64,000 nt of DNA from Heracleum sosnowskyi (taxonomy: Eukaryota; Streptophyta; Magnoliopsida; Apiales; Apiaceae). The stretch lies in NCBI GenBank assembly GCA_030848705.1, contig JAUIZM010000124.1:62001-126000 (forward strand). The letters run 5' to 3'. Below the pieces are notes generated by a model. It made no database searches. It was given only the letters and a program-made list of their open reading frames with translations, and was not told the DNA's origin. The position numbers were made by a program, and so were the translations under genes. Below are positions 1 through 12,700 of this stretch, in pieces (the first letter of the stretch is position 1; each line of letters begins with the position of its first letter).

Positions 1-2927
1 GTGGACCCCAATCTCATATCAATCACCACAGATTCAATTGTAATTTCACTTTCTCAGAATACTTTATTGACTTCATCAACGAAACAGCCTCTTTCGTTGA
101 CAAGTGTTTCTCCATCAACGGTATCCATACCGTTGACAGTTCAAACTACCATTCCGTTGATAGGTCATTCTACACCTCTTATTGAAAATCAAGTTGTTTC
201 CACAACTAGTGTAGATGACCTGGTGGTAGTTGAGACACTTTTAGGTTTGAGAGGGAGTGAAACTGAGAGGCTGGCTTGCAGCCAGGCAAAAGGAGAGAAT
301 GAGAGTGAGAGGCTGGCTATTTCTTACAGCCAGGCAAAAGGAGAGGTTGAGTGTACCACCTTAGTAGGTGAAGGTGAGGGTGTGAGAGGTGTGAGCCATG
401 GGGAGCCCATGATGAAAGAAAAGAGTGGAGAGAGAGAAGGGACTACAGGAGTCATAAGGGAGGAAGCAACCATTGCTAGTGAGTTCATGGGGGTCAATGA
501 GGGAGAAAGGGAACTTACTTTCCAAGAGCATTATCAACAAACTCTGGATAGTATTTCTCTGGATCCTGAGACCTTTACTCATCTTGTGCCAGCCTATCAA
601 ATTATGGCTCAGCAGGGCAATGTGGAGGCAGAGAGGTCACTAAACCTAATTCATACAACTGCATCAATGCAAAGAGCAAAGGATGCTTGACCAATCTATC
701 TCCAGGAGCTGCAGCTAGTGGTGACTTTGATTTTTCTGATGATGAGGACAGCTTTGGTGACAATCTACAGGTGGCCACTACTTCACAGACTGGGACTTCT
801 ATGGTGCCTCCTAGACCTAGCTGGCTTTCTCAGGATGGTCATGGAAGAATCAACCTGGATGCTGCAATCACTAGACAGTACAATGAAGCCTCCTTGGCTC
901 ATGAATCTGTTAGTGTTGAAAACAAGCCTTTCTACAAAGCCATTATGGACTCTTTGGAGATTCAAAGGGTATAAATGTTGCAGACCAGGATGGAAGCAAG
1001 GGACATCAAGGACTCTGTTGAGAACTTGAAGGATGCTACAGAAAGGAGGCTTGATGAGAAGCTTCCCCTTCTCACTGTATCCAAGATGAACAGGTTTTTC
1101 TCCAAGGAACCTGAAGTGTCCTCATCTTTGAAGACTCTTTCCTCTAGAGTGGACAAAGTAGAGGCTACACTTTCTCAAATGCAAAAGGAACAGGACAAAC
1201 ATACTCAACTCCTAACTCAGCTTTTGGCAGCTCAGGGACTCCCTATCATCTCTCTTGATGATAACAAAAAGGGGGAGAAATCTAAGGAGCTTGATATACA
1301 AATCACAAAGGTTTTGGTCCCAGCCATTTCCTTACCAGAAGAGCCATTAGCTATGGGGGAGTCAGGGAAAAACAAGCTTGATGGCATTGACCTAATTCAG
1401 CAAGCATCAATGAGGCTTTAGCTTGCAAAACAAATAAAAGACCAGTGGTCTAGCATAGATGCAAGGGTCAAGAAAATTGCTGGAACTTCAAAGACAAATC
1501 AGCCATCAACGGATCAAGCTCCCTCTACAGAACCATCAACAAATGCAATGGTGATAGTATCAATGGAGCCACAGTTCAAGAGTTCATATGTTATAGAACC
1601 CCTTCAACATGGAGTCTTTCAAGATTCAAGAAGTGAGAAAGGGCAATCTTCATGCTTTAGGGATGTGGATGCAAGAGGGATATCTCCATTATCACCTGCC
1701 GAACCCAAGGGCAAAAACATTGCAAGGATATTTTATCCTCCACCTAAGCCAGATGAGTTCAAAGTCCTAGGGAAGCTGATCATTGAAAGCAAAGAGAGCA
1801 ATCATCCAAGCATAAGGAACAAAAGGGCCATCATCTACAGGGATAGGAAGGAAATTTGCATTTGGGTTGGTCACCCAAATTTTGCTAAGGCCAAAGCTGA
1901 AGAATCTGAAAGGGCAGCAATGCAAGCACTTGCAGTTGCTCAATCACTTGAAGATGAAGAAACCCTACAGGAAGAAAAGGCTAAGGATGAAGCTAAGGAA
2001 GCTGGAAAGAAAAGGAAGAGTGCAAGGCAACCAAAGGCTAGAGCTAAAAGGAATCTGAACTTTGATAAAGATGATTCCCAGGACACTGCTCAAGACTCTT
2101 CCACAACAATTGCACATCAAATTCCTGTTGATCTACCTCTTGAGGGAAAGTTGGCTTGTGATCCTGCACATCCTGTCAACTTTCATGATCAACCAATAAT
2201 GCCAAAAGAGGAGCCTTTTGAATTTGATGAGGCCTACTTTCCAAAGTTCCTATTTGAGAAGGATCAACCAATGAAGACAAAGAAAAGGGCTGTCAAGGCA
2301 AAGCCAGTGTTTGTGAGAAAGCCACAACCTCAGAAACCCCCTGCAAATCCAGAGGATTGCATGTACATTGCTGACATCAGGGAAGAATCCAGTTTACATC
2401 TTGATATAGACAACCTGGTGGAAGTAAGGGGCATTGCAGCTTCTCAAAAATTGCCTGAGAGACTAGTTTTTGTATTCAAGGGTCGTAGAGAACAAGTGTG
2501 GCCTCTCTACAGAATTTTAGGAGAAGACTATCAAACACTACTCTCAGTGTTTAGATGCTTGAAGAAGGACTTTGGCTTCACCAAAACAGCCAAGTCTGAG
2601 GTGGTCTCCAAAATTTGTCAGATAAAGGCTAGCTGGAACAAGCCTGAGGCTCTTCCCAGGATCCTTAGAGTGCCCTCAACAGGAAAGAAGATTCATCTTC
2701 AACCATACTGGATGATGGAATTTAAGGACAAGGACAATTGCAGAAGATTCTTCAGGATGGAAGACCAGCTGGATAAGGCATCTAATCAAACTCTAAAGTT
2801 TATGCAATCCATGCTTGGTGATCAAGATGAAGAAGAGAAAATCTTTTACAGAAGGCTACAGGTCCAAATTGAGGAAAACAACTCTAAGAGAGGGAAGAAG
2901 ACTATACCACAAAGAAGACACAGATGA
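1..2927 (+). pseudogene. Broken extra (post-pol) ORF of the copia-type element
   Basis: One degenerate coding region, open at the window edge. Positions 1-690 are read in frame 1. From 687 the reading continues in frame 3 to 2927, interrupted only by a TAA at 972-974 and a TAG at 1419-1421; the stretch 1422-1547 is open in the same frame. So there is one frameshift near 687 and two nonsense changes. The N-terminal part is Ser/Thr/Pro-rich, with a duplicated stretch containing SQAKGE (about residues 92-115). The middle (about 975-1250) is heptad-like and Gln/Lys-rich, a probable coiled coil. The C-terminal part is Lys/Glu-rich and basic. There is no RT, integrase or protease motif. No function is known to me. 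Decay shows it is not producing a full protein. Confidence 0.6.
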
Positions 2928-3101
2928 ATCATTTGCTCAGACTAGAGGAGCACTTTTGGGCATTAGTCTTGTAAGTCTTGTATTTTGCCTAAAACATTAT
3001 GAAGCTTAATGCATTTTCTACTTTTGTAATTTATGATGTATCTGAGTGTTTTTGTTATCATCAAGTCTCTTAATTTATGGCTGTTATTCTATCAGTCATA
3101 A

Positions 3102-3113
3102 ATTGGGGGAGAT
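3102..3113 (+). other. Polypurine tract of the copia-type element
   Basis: A G/A-rich run (ATTGGGGGAGAT) lies directly before the TGTTAGG that starts the LTR. This is the expected position of the plus-strand primer for reverse transcription. Confidence 0.6.
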
Positions 3114-4148
3114 TGTTAGGAATATGTTGTTCTTGATGATAAACATAAAACACTTAGTAGAATTTGTGTAAAGTAATTTGTAGTTGTCAACGGAATGGTA
3201 TGCTTTGCAGCAATCCGTTGACAGGTAGCTCATCAACGAAATGAGTGATGTAGCAATGGCACTGTACAATACTTCATAGCTTGATATGTAGTTTTGTTGT
3301 AGGTATTAGATAGGTTTTCTAAGTCATGTTGACTAAGTACTAGATAGGCAAAATAGGTTGGTTAATTGTAAATACATCATGCTTTGTAATTTTGCCTAAG
3401 TGAAGACCTGTCAACGGAATGAAGATTATCCTATCAACGGTATAGAGTTTACTCATCAACGGAATGAAGATTATCCTATCAACGGTATAGAGTTTACTCA
3501 TCAACGAAATGAAGAATAAAGCTATCAACGAAACACATCTCCCTACTATCAACGAATCATTATTGCTTTTCTGAATAGTTGACAAAGTGATAGTGACAGT
3601 TCTCTGACTGCTCAAAAGGTGATGTAGAAGGGTACAGTGCATTGGAAACCATTAAAATGGACATTGGAAATAAGGAAACATCCCAGTTTCCAATTGGGTT
3701 CTTGGAATGAACTATTATATGCAAAAGACAAGGATACTCAAGAACCACTGGACAAAGGGATGAAAAGCAAACTATTGGCGGTTACTCATTGTACTTTTAG
3801 TGTAGCCAAAAATAGAGTTGCAAACTTGGGCTTATATAACCAAGTGTAGCAGTTACTTTAGAAATAAGAGAAGAAAAACAAATAGACTGTATTAGCTATC
3901 TTTGAGAGCAATCTTCTCTACATTCCTGTAACTGAGCAGCTGTGTACATCTTTGTATCACAGATTATTTCCGTAATAAAAACACTTCAGTTGGATCATCA
4001 AACAATCCAACTAAATTATTTACTTCTTGTGTTTTTATTTAACCAGTTCAGTTTTCATTATTTAATTTTAAAGTTCAAGAAAATATCTAGAATTGTATTC
4101 AACCCCCCCCCCCCTTCTACAATTCTGTTAGGTCATTTGGGATTAACA
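3114..4148 (+). repeat. 3' LTR of the copia-type element (1035 bp)
   Basis: Begins TGTTAGG and ends ATTAACA, so the terminal inverted repeat is TGTTA/TAACA. It follows a purine tract, and beyond it the interrupted gypsy frame resumes. It holds a TATATAA box near 3833, a 12-base C run at about 4105-4116 and several copies of a TCAACGG-type motif. The 5' LTR is outside the window, so age cannot be estimated here. Confidence 0.75.
3411..3500 (+). repeat. 45-bp tandem duplication inside the LTR
   Basis: Two adjacent, identical 45-bp units (3411-3455 and 3456-3500). Each begins TCAACGGAATGAAG and carries a second CAACGG copy. A third, partial unit with changes follows to about 3515. Confidence 0.9.
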
Positions 4149-4962
4149 AGCTACTAAGTCGTTTATTTCGGAAACGTGTGCTCGTAAATTGAATTGTTTA
4201 ATGGAACCCTTAAATGGAGCGTTGAGTGTAGAAATAGCTAACCAGGATCGTATACCGGTCAGCTCGTATTGTCCCCGTTGTGAAATTGAGATTTTAGGGA
4301 GTCGTTTTTATGCTGATTTATTACCTTTCAAGTTGGGAGAATTTGATATTATTTTAGGAATGGATTGGTTAACTGATTATGATGCGCGTGTTGATTGTAA
4401 GGATAAGAGGGTTACTTTAGTTACCCCAGAAAAGAAAGAAGTGATATTTAAAGGAGAGAAACAAACGAAGAAATTTTTGTCGATGATTCAGACTAAGAGA
4501 TTATTAAAACAAGGATGTGAGGCTCATCTCACATATGTGATAGATACCGAGAAGGAAGTTTCTAAGTTAGAAGATATTCCAATCGTGAGTGAGTTTCCAG
4601 ATGTTTTTCCAGAAGAGTTACCAGGACTACCTCCGGATAGAGAGATTGAGTTCGCGATAGACTTAACACCAGGCGTGGAACCAGTATCCAAAGCACCATA
4701 CAGAATGGCACCAGTGGAGATGAAGGAGTTAGCTAAGCAATTGCAGGAATTGTTAGACAAAGGAATTATCAGACCTAGCGTTTCACCGTGGGGAGCACCA
4801 GTGTTGTTTGTGAAAAAGAAGGATGGGAGTATGAGATTATGTATAGATTATCGGGAGTTAAACAAACTAACCATCAAGAACAAGTATCCATTGCCCAGAA
4901 TAGATGATCTGTTTGACCAGTTGAAAGGAGCGGTTCATTTTTCTAAGATTGATATACGATAA
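4149..4962 (+). pseudogene. Gypsy pol, part 1: protease remnant and start of reverse transcriptase
   Basis: The frame opens just after the LTR with residues ATKSFIS, the tail of the retropepsin active-site region. The catalytic Asp codon itself lies on the far side of the insertion. Then come the protease end (motif IILGMDWL, about 4350-4375), the linker, and the RT start with PYRMAP, KKKDGSMRLCIDYRELN and the NKYPLPRIDDLFDQL block. A TAA at 4960-4962 replaces a sense codon in the middle of RT, between DIR and GYHQL, and the same frame continues beyond. Family identity is secure; function is lost. Confidence 0.88.
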
Positions 4963-6009
4963 GGATATCACCAATTGAAGGTTAAACCAGACGATATACC
5001 TAAGACATCTTTTCGAACAAGGTATGGACATTATGTGTTTTTAGTAATGGAGTTTGGATTGACGAATGCACCAGCAGCTTTTATGGATTTACTGAACATG
5101 ATTTTTAAGAAGTATTTGGATGAGTTTGTAGTGGTATTCATCGATGATATTTTGAAATATTCTAAGACGGAAGAAGAACATGCGAATCACTTGTGGATTG
5201 TGTTGGAGATTTTAAGACAAGAAGAACTATACGCAAAGTTTTCAAAGTGTGAATTCTGGTTAAGGGAAGTTCATTTCCTAGGGCACATGGTAAGTAGTGA
5301 AGGCATAAAAGTAGATCCAGCGAAGATTGAAGCAGTGAAGGATTGGGAAAGACCAAGGACACCAACTGAAGTTAGAAATTTCTTGGGATTAGCCGGATAT
5401 TATCGGAGATTTGTACAGGATTTTGCAAAGATAGCTACTCCAATGACCAAGCTGACAAGGAAAAGCGAACGATTCATATGGAACGACAAATGCGAAGAGA
5501 GTTTCCAAGAGTTAAAGAAAAGATTAACTACGGCACCAGTGTTAATGCTACCAGACGATCAAGGTCAATTTGTAATCTATAGTGATGCGTCTTACAAAGG
5601 ATTGGGTTGTCTACTTATGCAACATGACAAAGTAATTGCTTATGCGTCGAGACAATTGAGACCTCACGAACAGAAATATCCTACACATGATTTGGAATTA
5701 GCAGCGATCGTATTTGCACTGAAAATATGGAGACATTACTTGTACGAAGAGAGATGTGAAGTTTACACCGATCACAAAAGTCTGAAGTATATCTTTACTC
5801 AGAAGGAGCTGAACATGAGGCAGAGAAGATGGTTGGAACTAATCAAGGATTACGAAGTTTCTATAAATTATCACCCCGGCAAGGCGAACGTGGTAGCAGA
5901 TGCATTGAGTAGAAAAGAAAGATTGAATATGCTGACGATGACCAAAGAATTGTATAGAGAGTTTGAAAAGTTAGAGATAGAAGTACGTGTTCGGAAGGAC
6001 GCGACATAA
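4963..6009 (+). pseudogene. Gypsy pol, part 2: RT catalytic core and RNase H
   Basis: Continues in the same frame after the stop at 4960. Seen: GYHQLKVKPDDIPKTSF, then EFGLTNAPAAFM, then the RT catalytic box as VVFIDDIL (about 5134-5157), then the thumb/connection region with FLGLAGYYRRFV. RNase H follows with SDAS (first Asp), LELAAIVFALKIWRHYL and TDHKSLKYI, ending in ADALSR. The frame is closed by a second in-frame TAA at 6007-6009, in the RNase H to integrase linker. Reverse transcription would need both stops to be sense, so this is an inactive remnant. Confidence 0.88.
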
Positions 6010-7458
6010 ATGATTTACGCCATAACGTTTCAACCTGAATTGTTGGAAAAGATACGGAAATGCCAAGAGCAAGTCATGAACGACAATGCAAATAGTTTAA
6101 CAGGAGAGGAAATATGTAGCCAACTGGACGACAAAGGAATCTTAAGGTTTGCTTCTCGAATATGGGTACCTAATGTAGCAGAACTAAAGAGTGAAATTTT
6201 GCACGAAGCGCATAACTCGAAGTATTCAATTCATCCTGGAAGCACGAAGATGTATCGAGATCTTAAAATGAACTTTTGGTGGCCAGATATGAAAAGAGAA
6301 ATTGCTGAATGGGTGAGTAAATGTTTTACATGTCAAAGGGTCAAGGCGGAACATCAAAGACCAAGTGGATTACTGCAGCCGTTAGAAATTCCTGAGTGGA
6401 AGTGGGAACACATCGCAATGGACTTTGTGGTAGGATTTCCTAGAACGAAGACTAACCACGATGCTATTTGGGTTATTGTAGATCGATTGACGAAATCCAC
6501 ACATTTTCTTCCTATTAACGAGAGATTCTCGCTGGATAAGTTAGTTCGTTTATATGTTAAGGAAATCGTGGTACGACATGGAGTTCCAGTGTCAATAGTA
6601 TCTGATCGAGACCCTCGATTCAACTCAAGATTCTGGAAAAGTTTTCAAGAATGTTTAGGCACCGAATTGAGAATGAGTACGGCTTATCACCCGCAGACAG
6701 ACGGTCAAAATGAAAGGACAATTCAAACCATCGAAGACATGCTTAGAACGTGTGCACTTGATTTTAAAGGTAATTGGGATGATCATCTACCCTTAGTAGA
6801 ATTCTCATATAATAATAGTTTTCACGCGAGTATCAGGATGCCACCTTACGAAGCTTTATATGGACGAAAGTGTCGATCTCCAGTATATTGGGAAGAAGTT
6901 GGTGAACGGAAAGTGATAGGACCAGAATTAGTACAGCAGACAAAGGAAGTGATTGAATTGATTCAGAAAAGGTTGATAACAGCTCAGAACCGGCAGAAGA
7001 AATATGCTGACCTAGCAAGAAAGGATATGGGATTCGAAGTCGGAGAACAAGTGTTACTAAAAGTTTCACCATGGCAAGGATTAGTTAGGTTTGGAAAGAA
7101 AGGGAAATTGAGTCCGAGATACATTGGACCATTTGAGATTTTGAAGCAAATTGGGAAAGTAGCTTACGAGTTAGCATTACCCCCGCATATGCAGCACGTT
7201 CATAATGTGTTTCACGTATCCATGCTTAAGAAGTATCGACCAGATTCGAACCATGTAATAGAGTATGAACCCATAGAGGTCCAGTCAGATTTATCTTATG
7301 TAGAGCGACCAATTCAGATATTGGATCGTAAGGAAAAAGTATTAAGAAATAAGACTGTAGTGATAGTAAGAGTTTTGTGGAGGAGTCCTAAGGTGGAAGA
7401 GTCTACCTGAGAGTTAGAGAGTGAGATGTTAGAGAAGTATCCCCAGTTGTTTCCTTGA
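6010..7458 (+). pseudogene. Gypsy pol, part 3: integrase with C-terminal chromodomain-like tail
   Basis: Same frame again. The HHCC zinc finger is visible (HEAHNSKYSIHPG ... CFTCQRVK, about 6200-6345). The DDE core follows: IAMDFVVGFP (first Asp), IVSDRDPRF (second Asp), then HPQTDGQNERTIQTIEDM with the catalytic Glu. After the core come the FEVGEQVLLKVSPW block and a YVERPIQILDRKEKVLRNK region. A TGA at 7408-7410 falls where the family has a Trp codon, and the frame reads on to a natural stop at 7456-7458 (EKYPQLFP). The tail resembles the chromodomain of Tekay/Del-clade chromoviruses, which directs integration to heterochromatin; that is family knowledge. Confidence 0.85.
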
Positions 7459-7484
7459 CCTGATTCTGAGGACAGAATCCTATT

Positions 7485-7497
7485 AAGGGGGGAAGGA
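7485..7497 (+). other. Polypurine tract of the gypsy element
   Basis: The run AAGGGGGGAAGGA lies immediately upstream of the LTR start TGTAAG at 7498. Confidence 0.75.
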
Positions 7498-9590
7498 TGT
7501 AAGATCCGTGAACTTTATTCATAATATAAATTGTATTATATGTGTAGAATACTTATTATGAAGTATTTTGAGTTATAATGATAAGGATTGTTAAGTGTTT
7601 ATGTGTAAATTGGTGTGTCGAAAGCCCCGTTCAAATATTTTGTCATTTGAAAATATCTTCAATTTTGAGCCCCGTTTTGATAATTCAAGGGCCCCGTTGA
7701 AATTTTGTTCATCATTATTATTCCTTCGTCATTCGTGTTCGAATCATTATCGGAGGATTTCTTTGTATTATTATATCCCTTATTATCCGATATGATCAAT
7801 AGTATTTGTTTTATTCAAAGGAAGAAAAAATTATTTTAAACCCTAACCCTAATTTTTCTAGGGTAATTGATATATCGTCCATATCAATAAATACATCTGT
7901 TATAGCCCCAGTATTCTTGAGCATTAGTTATATAAATGATATGTATTGATTTGGATAACTATCGGTCTTTTTGGATAGCTATCACCTCGTAAAACGTGTA
8001 TTTTACATTATTAGGGTTTTAAAGCGAACCAATGGATCAATATCGATCCAAAAATGTCGTTTAAGGTATTATTTTCCACTAAGTATAAAAAGGAGAATCG
8101 TACATTATCCTTCATACAATCCATATTAAAAATACAGAAAAATATAAAATTCCCGAACCGTGTTTTTCGTGTTCTTAAAAATCAAAATCAAATTCGAAGG
8201 TGTTATTGAAATCCAAATTCAAAGTTCAAGTACTCAAATCAAAGATCTTGAGCTCTAGTTTCAGAATCTTCAAACCTCATCATCATCTGGTAATTTTTCG
8301 ATTTTATATGAAATTTTCAAATTTCGAATGAAAATTAGGGTTTATATTCGAATTGGGGATTTTCATTCTGTTGATTCTCCGTTCAATTGATTGCTTCTAA
8401 CATGTTCCTAGGGTTCTAATTAGTAGGAATCCATGTTTTAATTTCATGTTTATGTTCAATTTTTATGGGTTTGATTTTCGGGTTTTGACCCGAATTCTTC
8501 TTTTGAATAGTCCGTTCTTGTTGTTGATCTGACATTGATTCTGATAAAGGGCTTTCATTGTGTGAGTTGTAAGTTTCATTTTAACATAAAGATCATCGCG
8601 TTTCATGTAGAAATAAGGGAGATCGTGTTTCCGGCCGGAGTTGTTGCCGCCGGTTTTCTTTGACCGGATTTTATGCTCGATTCCGGCATGGGACAGTGTT
8701 GAGTTTGTGTGGGTTGTGTTTGTCATGAAAAACCGAACAAAAGCCCTATGGTTTGGTACAGTTTTGATCGGGAATGAAAGATTCCGGCCACACGACGCTG
8801 GCCGGATTCTGGAAAACCCAGATTCCGGTGGGTTGTTCTTGGTGACCCGGTTTGTGTTCTTCCCGACCGGTTAACCTGTTTTTTTGACCCGGTTTCAATC
8901 TTCGAAACCCTAAAATATTTTCAGAAAACTATTTTTGAATTTTATTTTTAAATTTAATTCGAAAATAGTTTAAAATCTTTTAAAATTCATATTTTTATTT
9001 TAAAAATATATTTTTAATTTCAGAAAATTCTGAAAAATTATATTTATTATTTTAAATTCGAAAATTGATTAAACTTAATTATTTTAATTATTTTTAATTA
9101 ATAATTAATTAATTTAATTAATTTAATTAATTTATTAATTCTTTTAATCAGTTAATTCTTAAAAATAAATTATTAATTAGATTTAATTAATTTAAAATTC
9201 AGTTTAATTAATTTCAAGCCTGATTTATTATTTAAAAATAGTTTGAGCATTTAAATAGTGTCAATTAATTTTTATTAATTGATTTAATTGACTTTGAATA
9301 CTTATATTGGGATTAAAAATCCGATTTTTGATTTAAAAATTATTTGTGACTTATTTAAATTCGAATAAGCTTCGTGTGATGTTTTAAAAATATTTATAAG
9401 TGCCATATGGTTTATATGAGTCGATTAATATGTGTTAATAGTCCGTAAATGCCCGTACGAGGGCTAGTGTCTGAGTTTTAAATACTGTAAATTATACCGG
9501 ACGTCCAATACGTACCCGGTTACTTGTTTAAATGTGATAATGATTATGATTGTGTGTCGAGGATAGAATGAGGATAGTTAGTGTAGTAAC
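7498..9590 (+). repeat. 3' LTR of the gypsy element (3' end uncertain)
   Basis: Starts TGTAAGATCC right after the purine tract. A TATAAAA box lies at 8094-8100. The middle (8620-8880) has repeated CCGG-rich motifs and the stretch 8930-9350 is very AT-rich (ATTTAATTAATT-type). There is no coding capacity. The 3' boundary was not found; I place it near 9590 because another purine tract and LTR start by 9703. A solo or truncated structure is possible. Confidence 0.6.
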
Positions 9591-9688
9591 CCGAATTTTC
9601 AGGGTTTATTATATTATTATTTAAATATTTTATTGTTTTTCTAAAAAAGGAGGAATGGTATTATGTATATTTTATTAAAAAAAAAATT

Positions 9689-9702
9689 TAAGGAGGGAAG
9701 AA
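9689..9702 (+). other. Second polypurine tract
   Basis: TAAGGAGGGAAGAA directly precedes another LTR start (TGTAACACCCTGACCC at 9703). The roughly 100 bp before it (9590-9688) is probably the last scrap of the internal region of a second gypsy element. Confidence 0.5.
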
Positions 9703-12700
9703 TGTAACACCCTGACCCAAAATTTTAGTTAGTTAATTATATTATAAATATATTGTTACTTAGTTATAATCAGATGTTATTGGAGGATATATTTTTATTT
9801 ACGGAGAGTTAGCAACTAAATATTATGTAATAATCGAGAAAGGTAGATTTGAGTGTGGCTTTAAAATTATAAATTCAAAGTGTAAAATGGACTAAATTCT
9901 AAATAAGTGTAAGTGAATAAAGACACAAGTGGGCTAGTCATGATGGGCTTTAAGTATGATATTCATGGATAAGAAAGTGTACCATAAATTTTGTAAGCTT
10001 GAGTAAGTACCAAGTGGAGGTACTCATGAAATTTATTGAGAGAATATGAAAGCAAATAGTTGTGAAAAATAGTGGCCAGAAGTTCAAGAATTGATTTTGG
10101 TGGTAAGCAAATTTGGGTTGATAAACTACGATTAATAAGATTAAATAAGATAATAATAATAATAATAGAAGGAAAATTAGAGGGAGCTTGTAATGAGCTC
10201 TTTGGATTTTAGAGATTTGAGTTTTGAACTTATTGGTGCGGGGGCTAGTAAAGGAAGTGGAGGTTTGATTTTTTTTTAAATCTAATGGGCTTGTGAATAG
10301 AATTAAATTTATGGATTGGGTTGGTAAATGGAAGGGAAAAGAGTCCAATAAGTTACCATCAAGTTTAGTTTATATAGCTACAAAACTAGACAACGTAGTG
10401 GATTAAAGAAAGGAGCATTAGCAAGTAATTAAGGTGTATGTAATTAATGAATGAGAAGGAAAAAATGGAGGAGTTAATAAGAAGGAAAAGTGAGAGATAG
10501 ATGGGTTTATAAACCAATTTAATGTCATTAGTGATTAAGATGGTATTGATAAAGAAGCCGAAAGTGACATGCTAGTTTTTCAAGTGATTGTGATTATTAT
10601 TAATTAAATGCAATCGCTTATTTACATGATTATTATTAGTTTTTGATGAATTTATTGTAGTGATTAAATGGGCCGACCAAATAAACTTGTGAACTATAAG
10701 AGTGGGTTACTTTAGTCTTATTGCTATTGGGCCATTAGATAAAGTTGGCCATGTTACAATTAATAGTAGGAAGTGGGTTTTGTGTATACAACACACAAAA
10801 AAAAAAGGAGTCGGCAAAGGAATAAGGTGAAAGAAACCACCAACTAACTTTTTAATTTATTATCATTTTTGAAGTCGGCCAACTGAGCCTATAAATATAG
10901 CAGACCTAACACATATTGATCCCATTCAATTTCCTGTTTATACACTCGAGAGAAAGGGAGACCTGAGAGGCGAGAGCAGCACCGTCGGGTCAGTCTAATA
11001 TTTTAGTTATATTTTTTTTATTTAATTAATTTCTTTATTTTATAGTCTTTTCATTTAGTTAGTTAAATTAGTAAAGATTTTGGATATTCTTTTAGGATAT
11101 GGAGAGATTAATATCGAGATCCAAAGCAGAATTTAAGACTGAGTGATGTACTGTAAGTAAATAATATACTGGTTCGCTGTTGATATTTTGATTTGTGATT
11201 GATTTGATTTTAGTTTGTAATTTTAGTTTCGGTAATTGATCGAGTTGTTAGTAGCTTGTTTATGTATATAAATGCGATGTTTAATTTGTTAAAATACTGA
11301 GCTTGGTTTTGGTGTCAATTTTAATTTATAATTGATTATATAAATATATTGTTGTGTTTAAATTATTTTAAAGGCATAATGATATTTTTAGTGTTATTAT
11401 GAGTTTAGTTAGTGGGTTAATTTTGAAATGGGGAAGTAGTTTATAGCTCGTTTATGTATGTGTTAAATATGTGGAGTTGATTTAAGTTGCAAGTTTAATT
11501 GTGAATAGTAATTTTAGTTTACTTTGTTTAATTCCCAATTTGGGAGATTTTGTTGAAGTCCATTATTTTATGGAGTATATGTTGTTTATTTACTGTTGAG
11601 TATACAGGATGTTTGTTGATGTTGTACTGTGTTGCTCGTCATGTGACTCGGGACGCAACATAGTACATGCAAATTTTGTGGATAGTCCTATTTACGAACG
11701 GGTCATGCCGAAATTTTGTAAAATCTATATACTTATTAATTGTATTTTATTATTGGTATCTCAAAGAGTAATTAGATTTGATTATTTTTAATCGATTTTA
11801 GATAATATTGTAATTGATTTAATTGATCAATTAATTGAGTGATTAATTGGTGAATTTTATTAATTAATTATTATTTAATCTTGATTATTATAAATCAAAT
11901 TTAAATAATATTTTCAAAAATTGTTTTAGTATTTACCCGATTTGATTAATTTCTTAATTTACTGAATTGATTGATTTTGATTAATTCTATTTAATCTAGT
12001 GGTAATTGGATTTAAAGTATGAATGATTGTTTAAATCTTGTATTCTATACGTAATTATAAATGTGTGATTAAATGCTATGTGCAGTTATATGTTATGAGT
12101 TATATCAGTATGGAAAGATATTTTCAAGCTTTACAATTATCGTTTACATTCCATCAACAAATTGTGTGATTTGGGAGTCTCGAATGTTGTATTAATTGTG
12201 TGAACAGGGCTGAGTCTGCTTCTGCAGCAGCTTGTTTTAAAAAGTTTCTGAACTCGTTAATTGCTCATTTTTAATGAGCCTTACCATTCTGGAAAGGTCT
12301 CGGAGTTTTCTACAATTTTTATGTTTTACACGTTTTCATTTGAGTTCATCTTTATACTATGTCCATCTTTCTAATTAGTTAAATATGATATTAATTCGGA
12401 TAGTATGATTATAAGTTTGGTATCGTATAATGGCATATGAGCTGATAATTGCTATGTGATTAAATGGTATATCGAGTTGAGTATGTTAATTTATAGTTGT
12501 GAGTTCAAGTTGATTAAGTTAGGTTACGTAAAAATGTTAGTTTGTAATTTGATGCTTGATTGTTGGTATTAGTTTAAAACAGGTGGATTGTTATATAAAT
12601 AGAGTAAGTGCTGCCGGATTTCTGACAGGACTATTAAATGATTATTATATGGCAATTGTATATGATATGTTATGCTAGTTTAAATGGTTACGTGAATAAA

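Larger units (their letters stand above)
1..4148 (+). mobile_element. Ty1/copia-type LTR retrotransposon, 3' part (Sirevirus-like layout)
   Basis: Seen: a long degenerate ORF, a purine tract and a complete 3' LTR in that order. The gag-pol part and the 5' LTR lie outside the window. The LTR ends exactly where a gypsy protease reading frame resumes at 4149, so this element was inserted into the gypsy element. Known: Sireviruses are the copia lineage that commonly carries an extra, sometimes called env-like, ORF between pol and the 3' LTR. Assignment to that lineage is inference from layout. A related N-terminal ORF sits just downstream of a copia RNase H at 22.4-23.4 kb, which supports it. It could instead be a non-autonomous derivative. 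Confidence 0.65.
4149..7497 (+). mobile_element. Ty3/gypsy chromovirus (Tekay-like) internal region, 5'-interrupted
   Basis: Protease-RT-RNase H-integrase-chromodomain order, as in Ty3/gypsy chromoviruses. The 5' part (gag, 5' LTR, first half of protease) is displaced by the copia-type insertion at 4148/4149 and lies outside the window. The pol frame is constant (frame 1) from 4149 to 7458 with three in-frame stops, so the copy is dead. A purine tract at 7485-7497 leads into the 3' LTR. Confidence 0.85.

Noticed and set aside
7838..7860. CCCTAA-like telomere repeat (also GGGTTAGGGTT at about 15024)
   Set aside because: Only two units each; such short runs are common in plant DNA and do not mark a telomere.
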